Assembly (NCBI RefSeq): GCF_030252425.1
Contig: NZ_CP126994.1
Coordinates: 62,001 to 126,000, forward strand
Direction of reading: 5' to 3'
Length of the DNA: 64,000 nt
From: Acidisoma sp. PAMC 29798
GTDB taxonomy: Bacteria; Pseudomonadota; Alphaproteobacteria; Acetobacterales; Acetobacteraceae
The position numbers and the translations under genes are program-made. Positions 32,555 to 41,867 of the stretch are shown in pieces (the first letter of the stretch is position 1; the number at the start of each line of letters is the position of its first letter). The notes under the pieces are model-generated. The model worked only from the letters and a program-made list of their open reading frames with translations, had not been told where the DNA came from and searched no databases.

Positions 32555-33600
32555 GCGCGGCGCACCGTGGCGGTCAGGATGAACAGCATCGTGATGCCCT
32601 CAATGACGACGACCAGGGCAGAGGGCACGCCGATCTGCCGTTGCATGGCCAGCGCGCCCGTTTCCAACAGCCCGACAAAGAGGGCGGCGGGAATGACAGC
32701 GGCGGGTTCCAGCGCGCCGAGCAGCGCCACGGTGACCGCCTTGAAGCCAAAGCCGGTGGAGAAGCCTTCGATCAGGCGGTGATGCAGGCCGAGCACTTCC
32801 ACCCCGCCGCCAAGGCCGGCCAGGGCGCCTGCGGTGAGCATGACTCCCCAGGTCACCCCAGCCACGGAAAAACCGGCATAGGCGGCGGCGGGGCGCGAGC
32901 GGCCGGTGACCCGGACCGCGAAGCCGAAGGGCGTCTTCCAGAGCAGGACGGAGAGGGTGATGGCGGCGATGACGCCGATCAGGATGCCGGAGTGGAAATA
33001 GAACCCCGGCACGCGCCAAAGCCAAACGGCGCGCGGCATCGGCGGCGATTGCAGGAAGCCTGCGCCCCGCTGGCCGAGCGGACCGGACAGGAGGAGCTGC
33101 ACGAGGAGGAGGGCCACGAAGTTAAGGAGCAGCGTGACCAGCACCTCATTCACGCGGCGGCCGAGATTGATGGCGGTGGCGATGCCGGACCAGAGGGCGC
33201 CGCACAGGGCTGCGCCGATCAGGGCGGCAATGGCGGTGATGGCCGTCGGGGGTCCCGGCCATGCCAGAACCGTCGCCGTGGCGCCGATGCCGCCCAGCGC
33301 GATCTGGCCGTCCGCGCCGATATTGATGACGCCCGCGCGGAAGCAGAGGGCAACCCCGGCCCCGGCCAGAAGATAGGGCGAGGTGCGGTTCAGCACGACA
33401 CCGATCTGGTACGGCGATCCAAGTGCGCCCATGACCATGGCCTGGAATGCGGTGAGCGGGTTGTGGCCGGCCACGGCGACCAGCAGGGCGGCGCAAACCA
33501 TGGACAGGCCGATCGCGGCGAGGATGCGCAGGAAAATTCCGTCCGTCCGCAGGCGGAGGCCGTAGCGCGACGCGCGCGGCGAGACGGCGCTGTCGCTCAT
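32551..33600 (-). CDS. Nucleoside-type ABC transporter permease (YufP/NupB-like)
   Basis: The protein is 349 residues. The conserved ALCFRAGVINIGADGQIALG block identifies the longer permease of the BMP-linked system. About nine membrane segments follow, with GRRVNEVLVTLLLNFVALLL in the middle and GFGFKAVTVALLGALEPAAV near the end. Both ends overlap neighbours by 4 bp, so the operon is translationally coupled. Confidence 0.9.
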   Translation of the reverse strand: MSDSAVSPRASRYGLRLRTDGIFLRILAAIGLSMVCAALLVAVAGHNPLTAFQAMVMGALGSPYQIGVVLNRTSPYLLAGAGVALCFRAGVINIGADGQIALGGIGATATVLAWPGPPTAITAIAALIGAALCGALWSGIATAINLGRRVNEVLVTLLLNFVALLLVQLLLSGPLGQRGAGFLQSPPMPRAVWLWRVPGFYFHSGILIGVIAAITLSVLLWKTPFGFAVRVTGRSRPAAAYAGFSVAGVTWGVMLTAGALAGLGGGVEVLGLHHRLIEGFSTGFGFKAVTVALLGALEPAAVIPAALFVGLLETGALAMQRQIGVPSALVVVIEGITMLFILTATVRRA

Positions 33601-35084
33601 GCCGCGCGCCCCGACATCCAGAGGCCGAGTTGCGCCATGTCGATCGCCGTGCGGGGCATGATGCCGGCGACGGTGCCGCCGGCGAGGACGGCGATGCGGT
33701 CGCTGATCGACAGCACCTCCTCCAGTTCCGAGGAGATGTAGAGGACGGCGGCGCCCGCGTCGCGAAGCGCGATCATGCGCTCCAACACGAAATGCGTGGC
33801 GCCAGGATCCAGCCCCCAGGTCGGCTGGTGGGCGATCAGCACGGCGGGATTTCTATCCAGTTCACGGGCGATGACGATCTTCTGCTGATTGCCGCCGGAA
33901 AGCCGCCCCGCGATGGTCGCGGGCGAGGGCGCGCGGATGTCGAAGCGCTGCATGAGGGTCCGCGCTTGGGCGACGGCGGCGCGACCGGCGAGGAAGCCGT
34001 GGCGGGCATAGGGCGGAGCTTTGCTGTCCCGCAGACGCAAATTGTCGGTGATGGTCATGCTGCGCACCAGCGCCGTGCTCGCACGATCGGCGGGCATATA
34101 GGCGAGGCCGGCCCGCATGCGCGCGGCGACGGAGGCGCGCGTCATGTCGCGACCGTCGAGGCTTATGGAGCCTGCGGCGGCGCGGCGCATGCCGGCCAAG
34201 GTCTCGGCGAGTTCGAGTTGGCCGTTGCCGTCGACGCCGGCGATGCCCAGGATTTCGCCGCCGCGGATGGCGAGATCCACCGGGCCGAGCGCCGCACCGC
34301 GCAGCGCCGTGATGGCGAGCCGTGTGCGACCGGGCGGCGAAGGGGCCAGGAGCTGCGGCGCGGAGACATCACGACCCACCATCATTTCGGCGAGCTGCGC
34401 CCGGTTCGCGCCGGCGACGGGTGCGCGGCCCGACACCCGTCCGGCCCGCAGCACGACCACCGTGTCGCAGACCTCCAGAACCTCCGGCAACTTATGGGTG
34501 ATGAAGACGATGCCCTTCCCTTCGCGGCGCAGACTGCGAAGGATGCCGAGCAATTCGCCGACCTCGGACGGTGCGAGGTTCGACGTCGGCTCATCCAGGA
34601 TCAGCAACTCAGCCCGGCGCAGAACGGCTTTCAGGATTTCGATGCGTTGACGACGACCGAGCGGAAGGTCCGCGACGCGCGCGAAAGGATCGAGCGACAA
34701 GCCGAACCGGCGGCTGGCGTCGCGGATACGCTCGGCCATGGCGCTTCGATCGAGGCGCCATCCCGCCTCCTCCCAACCCAGCATGACGTTCTCGACCACC
34801 GTCATGGCCTCGATCAGCATAAAATGTTGATGGATCATCGCCATTCCGGCGGCCATCGCCTCACGCGGACGATGACCCGAAAGCTCGCTGCCGCGAAACA
34901 CGATGCCGCCGCCGTCCGGCGGTGTCATGCCGAAGAGCACTTTCATCAGCGTGCTTTTGCCGGAGCCGTTCTCCCCCAGCAGGCCCACGATCTCGCCGGC
35001 ATGGACGTCGAGATCGATGCCATCATTGGCGCGGACCGTGCCGTAGCAGCGCACGATGCCGCGCATCTCCAGAAGGGCCGTCAT
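33597..35084 (-). CDS. Nucleoside-type ABC transporter ATP-binding protein (YufO/NupA-like)
   Basis: The 495-residue protein has two ATPase domains. Domain one has Walker A GLLGENGSGKSTLMK, signature LPLGRRQRIEILKA and Walker B LLILDEPTSNLAPSE. Domain two has a modified P-loop (GIAGVDGNGQLELAE), signature LSGGNQQKIVIAREL and AVLIAHQPTWGLDPGA, where the usual Walker B is altered. This pattern is normal for BMP-linked nucleoside importers. It is co-translated with the permease behind it and separated from the binding-protein gene by 34 bp. Confidence 0.9.
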   Translation of the reverse strand: MTALLEMRGIVRCYGTVRANDGIDLDVHAGEIVGLLGENGSGKSTLMKVLFGMTPPDGGGIVFRGSELSGHRPREAMAAGMAMIHQHFMLIEAMTVVENVMLGWEEAGWRLDRSAMAERIRDASRRFGLSLDPFARVADLPLGRRQRIEILKAVLRRAELLILDEPTSNLAPSEVGELLGILRSLRREGKGIVFITHKLPEVLEVCDTVVVLRAGRVSGRAPVAGANRAQLAEMMVGRDVSAPQLLAPSPPGRTRLAITALRGAALGPVDLAIRGGEILGIAGVDGNGQLELAETLAGMRRAAAGSISLDGRDMTRASVAARMRAGLAYMPADRASTALVRSMTITDNLRLRDSKAPPYARHGFLAGRAAVAQARTLMQRFDIRAPSPATIAGRLSGGNQQKIVIARELDRNPAVLIAHQPTWGLDPGATHFVLERMIALRDAGAAVLYISSELEEVLSISDRIAVLAGGTVAGIMPRTAIDMAQLGLWMSGRAA

Positions 35085-35118
35085 TGGTCCGTGATCGTGC
35101 CCGTCTGTCTCTGGCGTG

Positions 35119-36138
35119 TCAGCTGCCGGGGCGGGCGTCGTGATCGGTCGGCACGACCGTGAGCGTGCCGGATGCGAAATCCTTGCCCATCGCCTCGACC
35201 TCCGTCACGACCGCAGCCGGAACCGCCGGATTGAAGGCGGCACCGGCCGTGTAGCCGAAGGTGGCGCCCGTCACCGGGGCGGTGTTGTAGCCGTATTGCA
35301 CGAAGCTCCCCAGAAGCTTCCCGGCCTTCACCTGATCGGCGACGTTGCCGATCATCGCAGGCCAATCCTCGAGAATATTGGTCAGCACCAGATCGGGCGC
35401 GATCTTGGTCTGGTCGAAGCCGCGGCCGGTGACATAGACATGACGCTCCTTGGCGGCCTGGACGAGACCGGCTTCGGCCGCGTTGAGCTTGCCCGTGATG
35501 ACGTCGGCGCCCTGGTCGATCAGGGAGAGGGCGGCTTCCTTGGCTTCGGCGGAATCCTCCATGTCCTTGATGTAGATGATGGTGACCTTGGCTCCGGCCT
35601 TGGTGGCACAGATGCGGAAGCCGCCAGCCTGGGCGGTGATGTTGGGTACGCCCTGCAGGCCATAGACGCCGGCGACCTTATGGGTCTTGCTCATGCGGGC
35701 GGCGAGCACGCCGAGTTGGCAACCGAACTGGGCATTGTTCCAGTCGATCGACATCACGTTCGGCGCCTGGCCTTCATTGCCGCTGACGGCGATGAACTGG
35801 ACCTTCGGGAAATCCGGTGCGACCTCATCCATGGCCGAGACGAAACGTCCAGAATGGCCGAGCACGATGGTGTATCCTTGGCTCGCGTAGTCACGCAGCG
35901 CATCGGCCTCATCGGCGTCCGCAACATTTTCCGAATAGGCGGTCTTGAAGCCGCGCGGCTCCAGGCTTTTGACGATCGCATAGCCGAGGGCATTCCAGCT
36001 CTGATCGTTGATACTGCCCGGCAGAAGGATGGCGGCTTTATCGGCGGCGTTCGCCGAAGTGGCGAAGGCCCCACCCGCGAGAATAGCGGCGCTGGCCGCC
36101 AGAACGCGCCAGCGACGGGCAAGGCATGTCTTCGTCAT
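35119..36138 (-). CDS. BMP-family periplasmic substrate-binding protein
   Basis: The protein is 339 residues with signal peptide MTKTCLARRWRVLAASAAIL and cleavage near TSANA-ADK. The mature part shows BMP/PnrA blocks: LLPGSINDQSWNALGYAIVK, YTIVLGHSGRFVSAMDEVAP, PNVMSIDWNNAQFGCQLGVL and QGADVITGKLNAAEAG. PnrA-type proteins bind purine nucleosides, but some relatives bind other nitrogen heterocycles. It is the first gene of the importer operon. The leader contains a weak sigma-54-like match on the minus strand (36187-36172: CGGCAA-N6-TGCA), below the level I would call a promoter. Confidence 0.9.
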   Translation of the reverse strand: MTKTCLARRWRVLAASAAILAGGAFATSANAADKAAILLPGSINDQSWNALGYAIVKSLEPRGFKTAYSENVADADEADALRDYASQGYTIVLGHSGRFVSAMDEVAPDFPKVQFIAVSGNEGQAPNVMSIDWNNAQFGCQLGVLAARMSKTHKVAGVYGLQGVPNITAQAGGFRICATKAGAKVTIIYIKDMEDSAEAKEAALSLIDQGADVITGKLNAAEAGLVQAAKERHVYVTGRGFDQTKIAPDLVLTNILEDWPAMIGNVADQVKAGKLLGSFVQYGYNTAPVTGATFGYTAGAAFNPAVPAAVVTEVEAMGKDFASGTLTVVPTDHDARPGS

Positions 36139-36805
36139 CGATTGGTCCTCTGGTTTTGAATGGCTTGTGCATGCATAACGCTTGCCGCAGATGTCACGCC
36201 GAGCCTTCGATCAGCGCGCAGAGGCCCGCATCGATGAAGGCACGGTCTGTGTCGTTCCAGATCGTCATGTGGCCCCAGATGGAAAGAATCGCGCGTCATA
36301 CTGCGTTGGGGATGCGCGCAACGTCATTGCAGAGCGAAGCCACGGGTCTTAAAGATCTGGAAGTCGTTCATCGCGATGGGCTCCTTGCGCGGCGCCAGTG
36401 ACGGTGGCTGCACGCAAGTTGTCAAGACGAGCGGGATTGCGCGTTTCGTGACCAGAAAGCCTATAAATGCACCAGCCGCGCACCTAGTATCGAAATTGGC
36501 AAATATGATGGCGTCTTGCGGCAAGTGGTCATGCCATCTGCCGCGCTACAAGCTGCGGCGGGCTTCGTTTCAAAGCTCTGAACACTCCTCCCGTCTTGGA
36601 CTCTGTGTTGGCCGCCTTTCAGCGGCCTGCGTATAAATTAGGCAAAGTGTCGTCCATCGCGCATTTTTCCTCTCTTGAGCCTTATTTCTAGGCTTGCACA
36701 GGGTGCGCGATCCACGTTAGTGACCGTTCGTTAGACCAAGCGCTCCTCTCCGCCCTATTGAGAGGATCTCGGGTTGGCGTGCCCGTCCAGCAAATGGTGA
36801 TCGCG
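36139..36805. other. Intergenic control region between BMP operon and amidohydrolase operon
   Basis: About 670 bp separate two divergent operons. On the minus strand two tiny frames occur: 16 codons at 36371-36324 (MNDFQIFKTRGFALQ, with AAGGAG upstream) and 25 codons at 36268-36194 (MTIWNDTDRAFIDAGLCALI and four more). They look like either leader peptides or pieces of one decayed gene. No RNA motif or clear promoter was identified, and the plus-strand half shows nothing I recognise. Confidence 0.4.
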
Positions 36806-38446
36806 ATGAGCGACGACCGTGTTGGGCCGGTGCGATCGCGTCCGGCTCAATCGAAGGATGACACGTCAAGGCGAAGCCTGATTTCGCGCGGACGGATTCT
36901 GACAATGGATCCGCCACAGCCGGAATGGGCTTGTGCAGACATCCTGATCGAAAATGGCGTCATCACCGCTATCGGGCCGGATCTATCCGACCGGGTCACG
37001 GATGCGGATCTGCGGATCGATGCCTCCGGTCATCTGGTTTTGCCAGGTCTGATCAATGCGCATTTCCATTCGCCGGTGAACTTTCTCAAAGGCGCGCTCG
37101 ACAGCCTGCCGCTTGAGTTGTTCATGCTCTATGAAGTTCCCAGCACGCCCGAGGCGGCCGTTCCGCCGCGTGCCGCCTATATCCGCACGCTGCTGGGTGC
37201 GGCCGAGATGCTGAAGCTCGGCGTCACCTCCGTGCAAGATGATGCCTTCTTTCTTCCCGCGCCCACACGCGACGAAATTGATGCCGTAATGAGCGCCTAT
37301 CGCGACATTGGCATTCGCGCGACGGTCGCGCTTGATCAGCCAAACCTTCCCGAAGCGGCGAAACTCCCCTTCCTGGCAGACCTCGTGCCGCCTGATCTAC
37401 AGCGCAGGCTACGCGCACCCGCGCCGATGGCCACGCAAGACCTTCTGCGGCATTACGATTATCTACTCGAGACATGGCATGGCGCGGCAGAAGGCCGCCT
37501 GCGCGCCGCCGTGTCCTGTTCTGCGCCGCAGCGCGTCTCCACCGACTATCTGACTGCGCTGGATGCGTTGAGCCGCCGACATGATCTGCCCTTCTACATT
37601 CATATCCTGGAGACGCGGCTCCAACGCGTCTTCGGGGAGGTCTGTCTCGATGGCCGTTCCTTGGTTCGCTATGTCCATGACCTTGGCTTGTTGTCGGACC
37701 GCATGAACGTCATTCATGCTGTCTGGATCGATGATGCGGACATCGCGCTTATCGCCACATCCGGCGCACAGGTGATCCACAACCCGATCAGCAATCTGCG
37801 CCTCGGCAGCGGCATCATGCCCTTCCGGCGTCTTGCGCAGGCTGGCGTTCCCATCGGTCTGGGTTCGGATGAGATCATCGCAGATGACGCGGTGAACATG
37901 TGGTCTGTCGCGAAAACGGCTGCCCTGGTCCATACCATTGGGGATCCCGATCCAGACAGCTGGCCTGTCGCGGGGGAGATTCTCCGATGCCTCTTTGCCG
38001 GGGGTGCCGCAGCCATGCGCCAGTCCGACCGGCTGGGCAAAATCGCCGTCGGCTATCAGGCCGATCTCGTCATGCTCGATCTCGACAGCCTGCCCTTTAC
38101 GCCGCTCAACGATGTCGCGCGGCAGTTGATCTACTGCGACGCGGGCCGCGCTGTTGTGATGACGATGGTGGCCGGGCAGGTCGTGATGCAGGGCGGCAGG
38201 CTTCTCACCATCGACGAGGCAGCACTTCGCAGTGAGGCACGCGCCATCATGGCCACAGCCACCCCGCAACGGGACGCCTTGATGCGGGATGCCGCCGAAT
38301 GGCTGCCGCACTACCGCGCCATGTATCGAAAGATGCTCACCCATGATGTCGGGATGAACCGTTGGGTCGGCGATGCCGATCCCACGGCGTCCCGCGTTGG
38401 CGTTCCGAAACACCCTTCATCCCCTTCGAGGAGTTCTGCCGCATGA
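36806..38446 (+). CDS. Amidohydrolase, TrzA/AtzA/guanine-deaminase-like
   Basis: This roughly 546-residue metal-dependent hydrolase has the mononuclear zinc ligands of the deaminase branch: HxH in LINAHFHSPVNF, His in LPFYIHILETRL, His in NVIHAVWIDD, and Asp in PIGLGSDEIIADD. C-terminal ADLVMLDLDSLPFTPLND closes the beta-sandwich. Relatives deaminate or dechlorinate N-heterocycles (triazines, 8-oxoguanine, adenosine derivatives). ATG 36806 is used; ATG 36758 would add 16 residues. A long C-terminal tail (about 60 residues) is unusual. The stop overlaps the start of the SBP gene, tying the enzyme to an importer. Confidence 0.87.
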   Translation: MSDDRVGPVRSRPAQSKDDTSRRSLISRGRILTMDPPQPEWACADILIENGVITAIGPDLSDRVTDADLRIDASGHLVLPGLINAHFHSPVNFLKGALDSLPLELFMLYEVPSTPEAAVPPRAAYIRTLLGAAEMLKLGVTSVQDDAFFLPAPTRDEIDAVMSAYRDIGIRATVALDQPNLPEAAKLPFLADLVPPDLQRRLRAPAPMATQDLLRHYDYLLETWHGAAEGRLRAAVSCSAPQRVSTDYLTALDALSRRHDLPFYIHILETRLQRVFGEVCLDGRSLVRYVHDLGLLSDRMNVIHAVWIDDADIALIATSGAQVIHNPISNLRLGSGIMPFRRLAQAGVPIGLGSDEIIADDAVNMWSVAKTAALVHTIGDPDPDSWPVAGEILRCLFAGGAAAMRQSDRLGKIAVGYQADLVMLDLDSLPFTPLNDVARQLIYCDAGRAVVMTMVAGQVVMQGGRLLTIDEAALRSEARAIMATATPQRDALMRDAAEWLPHYRAMYRKMLTHDVGMNRWVGDADPTASRVGVPKHPSSPSRSSAA

Positions 38447-39465
38447 CCCGTCGTTTCACCTCAATGCTTGCCGGTGCCACATCCCTGATCGCTGCCGGTC
38501 TGATGACCTTCGGCGGTCCCGCCCATGCGGCCGACAAGACCATCCGCGTTATCTGCAACAACTGGTCGGGCTTCGCGCCGGTCTTCGTCGCGAGCGACCT
38601 CGGCTACTTCAAGGCGCTCGGCTTGAAGGTCACGGTCAAGGTCGATGACGAGCAGTCCGACGCCCTGGCCGGCATCGAGCGCGGAGACATCGACGTGGAT
38701 ATGCGCACGGTGGACGACTATCAGCGCCGCCCGCGCACGCCTGCAACGCCCGGTGTGATGATCGGAACGATCGATGAGTCCGATGGCGGGGACGGTGTGG
38801 TGGCCGATGGCAGCATCAAGACGGTCGCCGACCTCAAGGGGAAAGTGGTGGCGATGGAGACAGACATCCCCGCCTATCTCCTGTTGCAGCTGGAACTGAG
38901 CAAGGCCGGCCTGAGCTACAGCGATCTCAAGATCAAGCAAGTTGCGGGCTCGGACGCGCTGTCCGTCTTTGCGGATCCCAGTGTGGCCGCCATCGGCACC
39001 TTCCAGCCCTTCATGGATCAGGCGGTCAAAATCGACGCCAAGCGCGGCGCCCATATCCTGGTCTCGTCAGCAAGCTATCCCGGCACCATCATCGACGCCA
39101 TCATCGTCAATCAGAAGGCTCTTGCGGCCGACCCGGCCGCCTACAAGAACTTCCTCATCGGGGTCTACAAGGCCATCGCTTATTACACCACGAATCCCGC
39201 CGACTTCATCAAACTGTCGGCGCCGCACTTCAACCTGTCGCCGAAAGACTTCCAGGCTAGCATCGACGGCAGCCTGACCTATACGACGCTGACGATGGCG
39301 CAGAAATATTTCGGCACGGCGGCAACGCCCGGCCCGATCTACGGCGTCTTCGACACGCTGATGAAGCTGAATCTCGCCAACGGCGCTTCAGATCACACGC
39401 TCGCGGCGAAGCCGTCCTTCGATGACGCCGTCCTCGCTTCCATCACGGACGCTGACCTGAAGTGA
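38443..39465 (+). CDS. ABC transporter substrate-binding protein, NMT1/THI5/SsuA type
   Basis: The protein is 340 residues with a signal peptide ending GGPAHA-ADKT. The NMT1-like pattern includes CNNWSGFAPVFVASDLGYFK and IKTVADLKGKVVAMETDIPA. Members bind sulfonates, taurine, pyrimidine thiamine precursors, nitrate or cyanate-like anions. The start lies inside the amidohydrolase stop (ATGA) and GAGGAG sits 8 bp upstream. The coupling to a deaminase-type enzyme suggests a nitrogen heterocycle such as a pyrimidine, not a sulfonate. Confidence 0.88.
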   Translation: MTRRFTSMLAGATSLIAAGLMTFGGPAHAADKTIRVICNNWSGFAPVFVASDLGYFKALGLKVTVKVDDEQSDALAGIERGDIDVDMRTVDDYQRRPRTPATPGVMIGTIDESDGGDGVVADGSIKTVADLKGKVVAMETDIPAYLLLQLELSKAGLSYSDLKIKQVAGSDALSVFADPSVAAIGTFQPFMDQAVKIDAKRGAHILVSSASYPGTIIDAIIVNQKALAADPAAYKNFLIGVYKAIAYYTTNPADFIKLSAPHFNLSPKDFQASIDGSLTYTTLTMAQKYFGTAATPGPIYGVFDTLMKLNLANGASDHTLAAKPSFDDAVLASITDADLK

Positions 39466-40268
39466 GAAAGCCGCTCCACGACGCCTTCGCCTTTCGGGGC
39501 ACGCTCAGCCGCCGCGCGAACCTGTCGGTTTCGCTCGGTAGCAGCGCTTTCGTGCTGCTCGTCTGGCAAGCGTCGTCGTGGTGCGGGATGCTGGACCCGA
39601 CCTTCCTGCCATCCCCGATCGCCATCGCCAGTACGCTCTGGGCGATGACGGTCGCGGGGCAGATCGTCGGCAATGCGCTGATTTCGATCGGGCGCATCCT
39701 CGCAGCCTTTGCGCTATCGGCCGTCATGGCCATCCCCATCGGCATGTTGATGAGCAGCTACAAGCCGGTCAATGCCGCGCTCGAACCGATCATCGATTTC
39801 ATCCGCTACCTTCCGACCCCGGCGCTGGTTCCGATCAGCATCATCTGGTTCGGCATCGGTGAGGAGACAAAGATCTTTCTCCTGTGGCTCGGCACCTTTT
39901 TTCAACTCGTGCTTCTCGTCGTCGATGACGCGAACCAGGTCCCCCATGAATACGTCGAGATCGCCCGCACCCTCGGCGCGCGCCCGTGGCAGATTTTGAT
40001 TGATGTCGCTTGGCGCTCCATGTTGCCAAGCCTCATCGATCATTTGCGCATTACCCTCGGCTGGTGCTGGACCTATCTCATCATCGCAGAAATCGTCGCG
40101 GCGGATAGTGGCCTCGGCTATGTTATCTGGACAGCGCGGCGCTATATGCAGACGGATCAGGTCATGGCCGGCGTCTTCGTCATCGGGCTGATCGGGCTTT
40201 GCAGTGACCAGGCCATGCGCGCTCTGCATCGCCGGTTGTTCCGCTATTTGCGGAGCAGCGACGCGTGA
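39462..40268 (+). CDS. ABC transporter permease, SsuC/TauC/ThiX type
   Basis: The 268-residue protein has about six membrane segments and the binding-protein-dependent EAA-like loop YVEIARTLGARPWQILIDVA. The GTG start overlaps the SBP stop (GTGA) and its own stop overlaps the ATPase GTG, so all three genes are co-translated. N-terminal LWQ-type segment FVLLVWQASSWCGMLDPTFL then PSPIAIASTLW is typical of this permease class. Confidence 0.9.
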   Translation: MRKPLHDAFAFRGTLSRRANLSVSLGSSAFVLLVWQASSWCGMLDPTFLPSPIAIASTLWAMTVAGQIVGNALISIGRILAAFALSAVMAIPIGMLMSSYKPVNAALEPIIDFIRYLPTPALVPISIIWFGIGEETKIFLLWLGTFFQLVLLVVDDANQVPHEYVEIARTLGARPWQILIDVAWRSMLPSLIDHLRITLGWCWTYLIIAEIVAADSGLGYVIWTARRYMQTDQVMAGVFVIGLIGLCSDQAMRALHRRLFRYLRSSDA

Positions 40269-41053
40269 GTGTCCGCACCAGCGAATATCTCGTTTTTGAC
40301 CAGGTGACGAAGCGCTTCGGCGACTTGCCGGTGGTAGATCCGCCGGTCACCCTCGTTATTCCGCGCGGTCAGTTTGTTGTGTTCCTCGGCCCTTCCGGCT
40401 GCGGCAAGACCACCCTGATGCGCATGTCTGGCGGATTGGATCAGCCGAGCTCCGGCGTCATCCGGCTGGAAGGCGAGGCGGTTGGTGCGCCGGACCAGCG
40501 GCGCGGCATGGTGTTCCAATCCTATTCCTCCTTCCCATGGCTGACAGTGGGGCAGAACGTCGCGTTCGGCATGCGCTATCGGCCGGATCTGACGACCGAG
40601 GAAAAGAAGCGCCGCACTCAGCATTATCTTGATCTCGTCGGCCTTGCCGAGTTTGCGAATGCGTTCCCCAATCGCATCTCGGGGGGTATGCGCCAGCGCG
40701 TGGCGATCGCCCGAACTTTGGCGGCCGGGTCGGAGGTTCTGCTGATGGATGAGCCGTTCGGCGCGCTGGATGCGCAGCGGCGCGAGCAGCTTCAGGTCGA
40801 GCTGCGTCGCATCCAGAGTGAGGAGGCGAAAACCGTCATCTTCGTCACCCATGATGTCGAGGAAGCCGTGTTCCTCGCAGACCGAATCATCGTCTTTTCG
40901 CGGCGTCCGGCACGTATTCTGGATGATATCGATGTCAATGCGGGCTTGGGTGCGGAGCGCACGCTTGCGCTGCGTGACAGCGAGCCCTTCTTCCGCATGA
41001 AGACCGATATCCTGCATAAGGTCCGCGCGACGCTCGGGACGGAGCACACGTAA
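40265..41053 (+). CDS. ABC transporter ATP-binding protein, SsuB/TauB type
   Basis: This 262-residue ATPase has Walker A GPSGCGKTT, Q-loop FQSYSSFPWLTV, signature ISGGMRQRVAIARTL, Walker B VLLMDEPFGALDAQ and switch His in FVTHDVEEAVFLADR. It energises the NMT1-type importer. No terminator-like hairpin was found in the 148 bp before the cytochrome gene. Confidence 0.92.
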   Translation: MSVRTSEYLVFDQVTKRFGDLPVVDPPVTLVIPRGQFVVFLGPSGCGKTTLMRMSGGLDQPSSGVIRLEGEAVGAPDQRRGMVFQSYSSFPWLTVGQNVAFGMRYRPDLTTEEKKRRTQHYLDLVGLAEFANAFPNRISGGMRQRVAIARTLAAGSEVLLMDEPFGALDAQRREQLQVELRRIQSEEAKTVIFVTHDVEEAVFLADRIIVFSRRPARILDDIDVNAGLGAERTLALRDSEPFFRMKTDILHKVRATLGTEHT

Positions 41054-41201
41054 AAGGACGCTTCCAACGTTGCTTTCCCGCGGGGATGCAAGTCATCCGC
41101 ACGAGCCAGATGGTGCGGCCTCTGTGGCATCCTCCGTTGACGACGCGCGTCGAGACGGGCATCGAGACGGTCTAGCGTGCCGCTCAGCCGGGGAGTTGTA
41201 G

Positions 41202-41846
41202 GTGGCCAATCTCTTCTTGATCCACGCCATCGTGATGATTGTCGCCTGGGTGATCTTGCTGCCAGCCGGCGCCATGGTTGCGCGTTTTTGCAAGGTGACG
41301 TGGCGGCAGAATTGGCCGCATGTCATCGACAACCTTTTCTGGTGGAGGGTGCATCGCGCCCTCCAATATAGCGGCGCGGCGATGATGCTGGTTGGCGTCT
41401 TGATCGCTTATCGTGCAACCGGCCGCGTGCCTCTCGAGATGTTGCATGTCCAAGCGGGACTGGTCGTGCTTTTCCTCGTGCTGATGCAGATCGTCAGCAC
41501 CTGGTTTCGCGGCAGCAAGGGTGGCCCAAGCGACATGGGTGCAGACCCGGCGCGGCCTGAGACATGGCGGGGGGACCACTATGATATGACGCGGCGGCGG
41601 CAGATGTTTGAGGAGTGGCACAAGACCTTCGGGTGGATCTCGGTCGGCATCGCCCTCGTGACGGTGCTCCTCGGCCTGCAACTCCTGAACTGGCCGCTGG
41701 GGCTGTCATGGCTTTTCATCGGGCTCCTGGCACTCCAGGCCGGCCTCTTCGCCGTTCTCCTTCGCATGTCGAGGCGGATCGGCACCTATCAGGCCATATG
41801 GGGTCCAGATCCCACGCATCCCGGCAATCGCCGTGATCGTCCATAG
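41202..41846 (+). CDS. Cytochrome b561-like membrane protein
   Basis: The protein is 214 residues with five or six hydrophobic segments and four well-spaced histidines at membrane edges: LFLIHAIVMIVAW, WWRVHRALQYSG, LEMLHVQAGL and FEEWHKTFGWIS. The four-His pattern matches the eukaryotic-type cytochrome b561/DOMON-associated fold that binds two haems and moves electrons across membranes. The GTG start has GGGGAG at 6 bp. It is followed 21 bp later by tspO, suggesting a joint redox or tetrapyrrole-related function. Confidence 0.72.
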   Translation: MANLFLIHAIVMIVAWVILLPAGAMVARFCKVTWRQNWPHVIDNLFWWRVHRALQYSGAAMMLVGVLIAYRATGRVPLEMLHVQAGLVVLFLVLMQIVSTWFRGSKGGPSDMGADPARPETWRGDHYDMTRRRQMFEEWHKTFGWISVGIALVTVLLGLQLLNWPLGLSWLFIGLLALQAGLFAVLLRMSRRIGTYQAIWGPDPTHPGNRRDRP

Positions 41847-41867
41847 GTTGAAGAATGAGGAAAGAAC

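Noticed and set aside
36172-36187. Sigma-54-like match upstream of the BMP importer
   Set aside because: Spacing is right, but two bases of the -24 and one of the -12 element deviate, so it is noted only as a weak candidate.
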